In this document: positions 56,157-64,000 of the stretch, piece by piece
How the letters are laid out: each line of letters begins with the position of its first letter
Position numbering within the stretch: the stretch's first letter is position 1
Source: Rhynchospora pubera
Taxonomy: Eukaryota; Streptophyta; Magnoliopsida; Poales; Cyperaceae
NCBI GenBank assembly: GCA_028095005.1
Contig: CM051461.1
Span: forward strand, 43,264,812 to 43,328,811
Reading direction: 5' to 3'
Length of the DNA: 64,000 nucleotides
Program-made: the position numbers and the translations under genes
The notes under the pieces: model-generated
Database searches by the model: none
Told to the model about the DNA's origin: nothing
The model's input: only the letters and a program-made list of their open reading frames with translations

Positions 56157-59100
56157 TTAATCTTTGAGTTCAAGCATACCAAGTTTGAACCTAAGTTCAA
56201 GATGTTGTTGTGTTGGAAGAGGTTTGGTGAAGATATCGGCGATTTGCTCCTTTGTGTCGATGTAGACCAATTCCACATCACCTTTCTCAACATGATCACG
56301 GATAAAATGATGTCGTATCTCTATGTGCTTGGTTCTAGAGTGCAATACCGGATTTTTGGATATAAGGATGGCACTAGTATTGTCACACAAGATTGGTACC
56401 TTTTGGAAATCTAACTCAAAATCCCTAAGGGTTTGCATCATCCAAAGAAGTTGGGTACAACAACTACCGGCCGCTACATATTCCGCTTCCGCGGTGGAGA
56501 GAGCAACCGAAGTTTGCTTGCGGCTAGACCAAGATACAAGTGAACCACCAAGAAATTGGCAAGTTCCACTAGTACTTTTGCGGTCCATACGGTCACCGGC
56601 AAAATCGGCATCGGTATAACCTAACAAGTCTAGTTCGGTTTGTCTACCATACCAAAGACCTAGGTTTTGAGTACCCTTGACGTATCGCAAGATACGTTTT
56701 ACCGCTTTGTGGTGAGATTCCTTAGGATTGGCTTGGTACCTAGCACATAGACATACGGCATACATAATATCCGGCCTACTAGCCGTGAGATAAAGTAGGC
56801 TACCGATCATGCCCCGATAGAGAGTTATGTCCATAGGCTTGCCTTTCTCATCCGCATCGATATTCGCACTTTTGCCCATGGGTGTGTCTAAGCTCTTGCT
56901 ATCTTCAACACCGAATTTCTTCACTAACTCCTTGGCGTATTTGAATTGGTTCACAAAGATACCATCCTTGAGTTGTTTGATTTGAAGCCCCAAGAAGAAA
57001 GTGAGTTCTCCCATCATGCTCATCTCAAATTCACTACTCATCAAAGAAGAAAACTCTTGGGCAAGAGTTGCGTTAGTAGAGCCAAAGATAATATCATCCA
57101 CATAAATTTGCACAAGTAGCAAATGGTCATCTCTTTTCTTAGTGAAAAGAGTTGTATCCATTTTTCCCCTACTAAAGCCATTGTCTAGAAGAAAGGTACA
57201 AAGTCTACCATACCAAGCTCTAGGAGCTTGCTTCAAACCATACAAAGCTTTGTGAAGCTTGTACACATGATCCGGATTAAAATGGTCAACAAAACCGGGT
57301 GGTTGTTGGACATAAACTTCCTCATCTATCCAACCATTTAGAAAAGCACTCTTGACATCCATTTGGAATAGGGTAAAGCCTTTGTTAGCGGCAAAAACCA
57401 AGAGCATTCTAATGGATTCAAGACGAGCAACCGGTGCAAAGGTCTCCTCAAAATCAATACCTTCTTGTTGCTTGAAACCTTGTGCAACCAAACGGGCTTT
57501 GTTTCTAACCACAATACCATCCTCACTTAGCTTGTTTCTAAAAACTCATTTGGTACCAATAACTTGCTTACCCTTTGGTAATGGTACAAGTTCCCAAACT
57601 TGATTCCTTTCAAATTGGTTCAACTCTTCTTGCATGGCAACAATCCAATTTGGGTCAACATTTGCCTCTTTAAAAGATTTTGGTTCAAGTTGAGAAACAA
57701 AGGCACAATGACCAATAGTTTGGTGCAAACTAGACCTAGTCCTAACACCTTCCCTAGGGTCACCTATGACATTAGTAAGAGGATGAGAGGAAACTTCTCT
57801 AAGCACTTCGGGAGGCTCATGAACCGGTTGAGGAGACGATTGAGGTTGAGGATCATCATGAGGCATTTCATTTTGAGTTGTGTCTAAGAGGCCCTCCTCA
57901 TGAGTCTCTCCCCCTATCAAAATGTCATCAACCCGGTTCAAAGGCTCCTCAATGATCACCGGTGGTTGTGCTTGAGGTTGTGACTCGATTTCTTGTGGAG
58001 CTTCTTCCCCTTGTGTATCTACAATAGAGTTACCTTCCTTGGATTCCTCAAGGACTTTTTCATCAAACTTGACATTAATAGACTCAATAACTACCTTTGA
58101 GTTTGGCAAATAGACTCTATACTCTTTGCTTGTGGTTGAGTAACCAACAAAAATACCGGGCAAAGACTTGGCATCAAACTTGGTTACTTTAGGAGACTCA
58201 TCAAGGACAAAACATTTTGAGCCAAAAACACGGAAATAGGATATATTGGGAGTATGACCGAACCATAATTCAAAAGGAGTTTTCTTGAGTTGAGAACGAA
58301 TGCATGCACGATTTACTACATGACATGCCGTATTTACCGCTTCGGCCCAAAGAAATTTGGGTACGGCAAATTCATGTAGCATGGTGCGTGCTAATTCTTG
58401 CAAGGTTCGGTTCTTCCTCTCCACTACACCGTTTTGTTGAGGGGTGCGTGGAGCGGAAAACTCTTGTTTATATCCTTTTTCTATGCACAATTCATCAAAT
58501 TTAGCATTTTCAAATTCCCTTCCATGGTCACTACGAATTCTAGAGATTTTCAACCCTTTTTCGTTTTCAACCCGATTGCTAAATTTAACAAAATGGTCAA
58601 ATGCTTCTTCCTTGTGAGCAAGAAAGAAAACCCAAGTAAAGCGACTATAGTCATCTACCACCACAAAGACATACCTTTTCTTACCAATACTCAAGACATT
58701 GATTGGTCCAAACAAATCCATATGAAGCAATTGCAAAGGTTGAGTGGTTGAGATGATCTCTTTGGTTTTGAAACTAGACTTGGTTTGCTTGCCTTTCATG
58801 CAAGCTTCACACAACCCATTTAAGTCTAGTTTATGTGATGGAAGACCACGGACAAGTTTCAATTTCACAAGTTTCTTAATGGAGTCTAGAGAAACATGAC
58901 CAAGTCTTCTATGCCATAACCATGAACCGGTAGCTATGGCACTAAAGCATTGTTCACCATTTGTGAAGTGATCAAAGTTCAAGTAATATACATCCTTTTT
59001 CCTTTGTCCCGTGTAAACAAGAGAATTATCCGAAATTTGATGCACAAAACAAGAGGAGTGATCAAACTTCAAATAATATCCCGCATCACATAATTGGCTC

Positions 59101-59339
59101 ACACTTAAAAGGTTGTAGTTGAGACCATCCACAAGGTAAACATTAAAAACCGTTAAATTTTGGTTTCCAACCGAGCCTATACCAATAATAGAGCTCTTCC
59201 TAAGATTATTACCAAAAGTAACCTCACCACCATCAAAAGGTTCAAGTGTCTTGAAACAAGATTCATCACCCGTCATGTGATGTGAACAACCACTATCTAT
59301 GATCCAAGCACTTCTCTTGAATGATGATAACAAACAAAC
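56157..59339 (-). pseudogene. Pol of element D: protease, integrase, RT, RNase H, one in-frame TGA
   Basis: The frame opens directly after TAG at 59342-59340. Protease active site WIIDSGCSHHMTG, GAG-pre-integrase LWHRRLGHVSLDS with C-x2-C, integrase core with D (HMDLFGP), D (RSDHGREF) and E (NGVVERKNR). After the linker, GTK-stop-VFRNKL: TGA at 57548-57546 stands where the family has Trp (GTKWVFRNK). The RT continues in frame with LVAQGFKQ, FQMDVKSAFLNG, LYGLKQAPRAWY and LVQIYVDDIIFG. RNase H follows with DADFAGD and ALSTAEAEYVAA, then LCDNTSAI. All catalytic residues I can check are intact, so a single G-to-A change appears to be the only lesion in pol. The product would copy RNA to DNA and integrate it. 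Confidence 0.88.
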
Positions 59340-59442
59340 CTACAAGAATGCATATTAGTTAGAAACAAACAACTAATATATTCTTGTAATCTCTCCCCCT
59401 TAAGATTTGACAAGAATAACCTTGGGGAAAGAAGATGGCTAA
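59340..59442 (-). other. Gag-pol junction with intron-like 3' end and purine tract
   Basis: Gag ends in TAG and pol is in another frame. Between them the minus strand reads cttaagggggagaga (59403-59389, a tract like the PPT), then ttctaactaatatgcattcttgtag ending at 59340: a ctaac branch-like site and a ttcttgtag acceptor just before the pol frame opens. Confidence 0.45.
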
Positions 59443-61803
59443 CTAAGCCACACTCGAACCACTTCCACCAATCAAAACGGATGTGGAAGTGACTTTAGGA
59501 ACCCAAATCATGTTAATTGAACCGGATGTATGATTTGCTTTCCTAACTTTGCATTCTAGTGTGACATGGCCATTCTTACCACAATAGTTGCAACAAGCAC
59601 AAGTTGGCTTGTTCACTTGTGAACTTTCTCTAACAAAATGGGTTTGAAAATGACGCCTAAGCTCCATGGCCCTAATCTTTGGATCCTTAGAGAAAGTGTA
59701 TGATTGAGAGTTTCTCAAAATTGGTTTTTGAAAATTCCTTTTGTTTTGTTGAGAGACTTTTTGATTTCCCCCATTGGTTTGAGGTCTAGTGTGTGTTCTA
59801 TTCCTATTCCCACCATTGTTTTGAAAAGGATGAAAACACCCATCGGGTCCCTTGAAATACAAGTTGTTTGGGCCCCGATTGCTTTGGAAATTCTTTTGAG
59901 GTCTTTGAGACCCATTTCTATTCCTACCAAAACTCTTTTGAGCACCATTTTGAGAGCCAACAAAATTCTTTTGCCCTTGCCCGTGTGTGTTCCTACCATT
60001 GGTGCTCTTGTGATAAAGTCTCTCATTTTGTGTTGGGCTTGACATGGTTCTTGGTCTAGAAAAGGATTGATTCCTCTTTTTGAAGCCAAGACCCGTTTTG
60101 TCATTGGGTTTTTGTCCCACAAACATTTTATCAAGATTCATCTTGGTGCTATGAGAAGCACTAGACGAACTTGAAGCCCTTTCATTTTTCAAAACATTTG
60201 TCTCACTCAAAAGAGTTTGACATTTTTCACAAACACTTGGTTTTTCAAAACTTTCAATCATACTCTTATACCTTGTCACCAAAGATTCAAGGTCATGCAC
60301 CTTAGTCGTCAAAAGACTAATTTGCTCTTTTTGACTAGCAATAGTCTTAAGAGACTCATCAAGATAATCATTCAACCTATCAAATTGCAATTTTGCATCA
60401 TCATTCAAGCTCAAGTCATTCTCACTATCACAATCGCTATCACTACTAGAGAATGAGTTTAGAAGTACCTCATTAGTGACCTTAGGCAATTCAATGGCAA
60501 TTGTGGATGGATCCTCTTGAATAGTCGATGGAGCTTGTGTGAAAGTCGATGTAGAGGATGATGCTTCATCAAGGCTAGCTTTGCTCAATGGATGCACATA
60601 GATCTTGCCTCGGTTGAACTCATTGAAGACCTCCTTCACCAAGTCATCTAGGTCGTCATCCACCGGCATCACCACATCATTCACTTGAGCCACAAGAGCA
60701 AGGTTGTCAAAGTCGCACTCGGATTCCGAATCGGATTGAGAGGATGAGCTCGAATCGGAATCGTTGTCCCAAGTGGCTTGCATGGCTCTCTCACCCTTCT
60801 TCTTGCTCTTGTAATGTCCCTTCTTGGACTTGAACCGGCCATCACTCCTTCTCTTGCCACCATCTTCCTTGTCCTTCTTCAAGTGAGGGAAGAGCTTGAA
60901 TCAAGAGTACATGGTATGACCTTCTTTTTGGCACACGAAGCAAAGAGCTCTTTCGTCATTCTCAAGTCTTTCTTTGTTGAACTTTCCCTCAAAGATCATG
61001 ATGGCTCGAAACATCTTTGAGAGAATGGCTCCTTGCTTGTCCTCATCAAGGTCGATGATGCCTTTGGCCTTGTCACTTGAGTGGCGGTGTCTCCCTTGGT
61101 GGTTGTCATTGTGGCGGTTCTTGGAGGGAGATGCCTTGTTGTCATTTGCCGCCAATGCCACGGTTTTGGGCTCATACTTCAACTCTCCAAGTTGCTTGAG
61201 CTTCTCCTCCACGCACCGGTAGTGAGTGTAGATGATCTCCGGTGTGAGGTTGTTGTGGGACCTTTGTTGTGTCTCAAGAGTCGAGATGAGAGTGTCGAAT
61301 TGAGGTCTTCCCACCAAAGCCCTAAGCAATCTTCCTATAACACGACTATTAGAAAGGGTCTCTCCTATGTTAGTGAATTCATCGAGCAATTGTATAAACC
61401 GAGTATACATCTCCTCGATGCATTCACCTTCCCTTATGCGGAAATTATCTAATCTAGACTCTAACTCGAATTGTCGAGAGCTTTTGATTAGAGAATTTCC
61501 CTCATAACGGTTCAAGAGAGAAACCCACATTTCATGTGCACTAGTAGAACTACCAAAAATTGCCGCTATGGACTCATGTACCGAATTTAACAAGACATTC
61601 ACGGCATTATCATTCTTGGTCCTAATGGTCTTAGAGGCATGGGTTTCTCTACCTTCACTATCACAAATTGGTGTGTATGGCTTATCAACAACCTCCCAAA
61701 GGTCAATCAAGTTAAGGTATACAACCATACATCTCTTCCAATAACGGAAGTTCTTGCAAGTGGAACCAAACTTGTCCGGTTTTTCTATCACCCTAGAGGC
61801 CAT
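59443..61803 (-). pseudogene. Gag of element D, zinc knuckle interrupted by TGA
   Basis: The frame runs from ATG at 61803 to TAG at 59443 with one internal TGA (codon 301, 60903-60901). Residues 1-210 are a copia gag domain (STCKNFRYWKRCMVVYL, EMWVSLLNRYEGNS, IEEMYTRFIQL, YRCVEEKLKQL). The TGA falls exactly on the fourth ligand of the CCHC knuckle: C288-x2-C291-x4-H296-x4-stop, where element C has Cys. The frame stays open after it, with an acidic Ser-rich stretch, a coiled coil, a Gly/Asn/Arg-rich part and a second intact knuckle (CNYCGKNGHVTLEC). The gag of element C is homologous throughout. Probably a point mutation; readthrough cannot be excluded. Confidence 0.85.
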
Positions 61804-61847
61804 GAATCGAGGTTATCTACCTAACAAGATGGTCAAAAGATAACCCC

Positions 61848-61860
61848 TGCTCTGATACCA
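61848..61860 (-). other. Primer binding site of element D
   Basis: The minus strand reads TGGTATCAGAGCA, complementary to initiator methionine tRNA, 3 nt after the 5' LTR. Confidence 0.92.
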
Positions 61861-62427
61861 CTTTGTTGTCCCTAAAATTAGGCCTAGAGGGGGGTGAATA
61901 GGCACAAAAAAAAATAATTTCTAAACCGGTATGGTCAATATTTGGTTCAATTCAAACTTGGTCTAATACAAACAATCAAAGCACAAGCAATTCAATTCAA
62001 GCAAGATAATAAAGAGAGAAAGAGAGAGAGAAATTGAACACGTGATGTATTACGGAGTTCCGACCCGCTAGGAAGTGCTAGCCTTAGTCGTACGTCTCCG
62101 GGAGTTTCGCAACCTCGAAATGGGCGCGCTCCGTTCAATTCCACACGAACGGGACTACAAATTCGAACCAAATCACCTTGTTACAATCACTCTCAAGGTG
62201 GATTGGCCTAACTCGATTAAGCAAGCTCAAACACTACAAAGGCTCTAACCAAATCACTCAACAAATCTAGCAATTAACACTAGTGGATTGGTTTTGCACA
62301 CTCTAATCTCAATGATTTTGCTAAAATAATGCTCAAACACAAGTGAGAGTAATGTCTAACTGGTTGGAGCTCAAAAGGGAGGAGTTTCAAAGGTTTCAAA
62401 AGTGTCAAAACAGTTCCAAGAGGCCCC

Positions 62428-62436
62428 ATATATATA
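62428..62436 (-). promoter_or_regulatory. TATA box of the 5' LTR of element D
   Basis: TATATATA on the minus strand, preceded upstream (higher coordinates) by the palindrome array and followed by a leader that holds the segment shared with the LTRs of element C. Confidence 0.6.
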
Positions 62437-62478
62437 GAGGGCGCCAACAGCTCCAAAGACCAGTCAAAACAGACTCTG

Positions 62479-63191
62479 GCGTTATACAACGCTATATGCC
62501 GTTGCACAACGCCTAAATAGCCGTTGAAAAATCAAACGGTCACAGACAATAACGTTGTGAGTTGTCAGAGCGTTGTGTAACGCTGTATAGCGTTGCACAA
62601 CGCTTCAGCAAAAATCCAAAGCAAAAGCTCGACAGTTCCGTTGGAACTTGTCAGAGCGTTGTGTAACGCTTGGTAGCGTTGCACAACGAAGTCAAGAAAG
62701 CGAATAAGGCAGAACTGACAAACTCAACCAACATTGTCAGAACGTCATACGACGCTGACTGGCGTCACACAACGTCGCCGTTGCACAACGCTATTCAGCG
62801 TTGCTCTACGCGACCAGAGAGAAAAAGCAAAGTCTGAGCGAAGTTTAGCGCGTTACACAACGCTACAATGCATGGAACATGGCAGCATGCATGCAGCATC
62901 GATGCAGATCGATGTCTGAACAATGCAGAGTCGCCTGTTTCATACTGCGTTGTACAACGCTGGGTAGCGTTACACAACATAGGAGAGGAAACGTTGTGTA
63001 ACGTTACTTAGCGTTGCATAACGTTCTGACAAGGGGAAATAGTGGATTTAACTGGTTTAAAAACAATTGAACTAGCGTTGCACAACGCTACTGAGCGTTG
63101 TGTAACGCTGTTCCAACCTTGTCAGAGATTTTGCAATTAAAATCGAATTAACTCAGCGTTGTGTAACGGCAACTGGCGTTGTATGACGCTG
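62479..63191. repeat. Paired-palindrome array in LTR U3 of element D (right copy)
   Basis: The same nine pairs as in the left LTR. In the first pair GTTGTACAAC (left LTR) reads GTTGCACAAC here, so a change kept the dyad nearly intact. Confidence 0.87.
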
Positions 63192-63437
63192 GACAGAAAA
63201 ACTGAGCATTTTACCAGCAAATTGATTGAGATTAGTTTAGAGTTTAATTAAACCTTAATTACTGACTCTAACTAGACCAAAGCAATCTCTTGAAGCTCCA
63301 AACTAAGTGCCACACTTGCTTTAATCCATTATTCAATAAATTTAGCTATAAAACACTAAAAAGAGATGTTAGTTTAAAGATTTCGGTGTTGTTTTGCAAA
63401 TCGGAAAATCGAGAGAAAATGTTTAACCAACAATTAA

Positions 63438-64000
63438 TTCATGCAATTAAGTTACAAAATAGTACATTAAGCGAAAGTACAAGGTCTACATGCAAATATC
63501 TTTATTTAAACAATTGTAACCCAAACGGAATCCATTTCCTCTTCCCTCCCATAAATTCATTTTTAATTGCTTCACTTTTAGCTCTCTACTAGACATTAAT
63601 GTAAAGTTGTAAACACATTGCTCTCTCTCTCTCTCCTCTCTTCTTCTAGCATTAATTCACGCATCGACTGCTCTTCCCTTGGACCATTTTTCTGGTCAGT
63701 TCCCTCTGTGTTCCTTCGCTTCTCTCAAAAAATAATAATAATAATAATTAGTTTTTCTCTGCCTATCTGACTTGCATTTTTCTTGATAATAGCTTTGTTG
63801 GGTTTCTACCCGGCACTCTGTTTTTAAGGTTTTTGTTCAGAAAAGGGCAGATCTTTCTCAGACTAGACCGACCAAAGAGGTAACTTTTCTCTAAAAGCTC
63901 CGCGCTTTCCATTAGTTTAAATTGGAAAAAAAAAACATCTTTTCTTAGATTTTACTTTCTTTGAGCCATTTGTACTTTATCACACTATTGTAATTTATTA
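63438..64000 (+). other. Right edge: CT-rich, leader-like sequence
   Basis: After the target site of element D the DNA turns C/T-rich (ctctctctctctctcc at about 63621) and contains an (ATA)n run at 63731. At 63878 it has a plausible 5' splice site, aaagag|gtaact. It could be the leader exon of a plus-strand gene beyond the window. No coding start is seen. Confidence 0.3.

Larger units (their letters stand above)
51706..63432 (-). mobile_element. Element D: SIRE/Maximus-like Ty1/copia retrotransposon with extra ORF (11.7 kb)
   Basis: The LTRs, each 1569 bp, enclose gag, protease-integrase-RT-RNase H and then an extra ORF. All read on the minus strand. The 5-bp target duplication is ATTAA (51701-51705 and 63433-63437). 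By eye the LTRs differ at about 15 positions, so the insertion is young. The coding region carries two in-frame TGA codons and one frameshift, so this copy is not fully competent. The RNase H end (LCDNTSAI, NPVLHSRTKHIEIRHHF) is typical of the SIRE/Maximus lineage, which often carries an additional ORF after pol. Confidence 0.95.
61864..63432 (-). repeat. 5' LTR of element D
   Basis: 1569 bp, about 99% identical to the 3' LTR. TATA box at 62428-62436 (minus strand, ctctatatatatgggg). Palindrome pairs at 62479-63191 in U3. Confidence 0.95.

Overview
The window reads as nuclear DNA of a flowering plant, probably a eudicot. It is AT-rich, has GT-AG introns, encodes plant-specific families (X8 callose-binding, basic secretory protein family, plastid-type glycerol-3-phosphate dehydrogenase) and is dominated by LTR retrotransposons and small DNA transposons. 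No prokaryotic features are seen, and no tRNA or rRNA genes were recognised.

Layout. Positions 1-11649 hold a large Ty3/gypsy-type, apparently non-autonomous element (element A) in minus orientation. It has a 5' LTR with a 131-bp higher-order repeat, a primer binding site and a 1832-codon gag-protease ORF. On the opposite strand it carries a spliced extra ORF with its own TATA box. Positions 11650-36424 are gene-poor and hold two apparently intact host genes: a membrane-anchored basic-secretory-protein homologue without an HExxH motif (17106-17921) and a four-exon GPI-anchored X8-domain protein (30911-33806). MITEs, SINE and LINE pieces and a 1.5-kb foldback element with 9-bp target duplications lie between them. 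Element C (36430-41811) is a gag-only Ty1/copia element with target duplication GTATT. Positions 41817-51705 contain further MITEs, a wrecked plastid GPDH pseudogene, a Helitron-like terminus and a SINE. Element D (51706-63432) is a SIRE/Maximus-like Ty1/copia element with target duplication ATTAA. It has all gag-pol domains but two in-frame TGA codons, plus an extra ORF downstream of pol. The last 560 bp may be the leader of a gene to the right.

Main observations. (1) The U3 regions of C and D, and an internal 540-bp stretch of D just upstream of its extra ORF, are filled with 10-bp palindromes of the type GTTGTACAAC. They occur in pairs whose starts are exactly 20 bp apart, about 8-10 pairs per array. 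Every array lies upstream of a start of transcription or of an ORF, so they look like a dedicated regulatory architecture. (2) The extra ORFs of gypsy element A (antisense to gag) and copia element D (sense) are homologous, so one accessory gene is carried by two retrotransposon superfamilies. The antisense copy keeps an 80-bp intron and the sense copy lacks it, as expected if only the sense copy passes through spliced genomic RNA. (3) C looks like a parasite of D-type elements: the same PBS, LTR ends, polypurine tracts and palindrome pairs, but no pol.

How parts may work together (inference): D-type machinery would mobilise C. The paired palindromes would drive or repress both the LTR promoter and the extra ORF, and the extra-ORF protein is one candidate to bind them.
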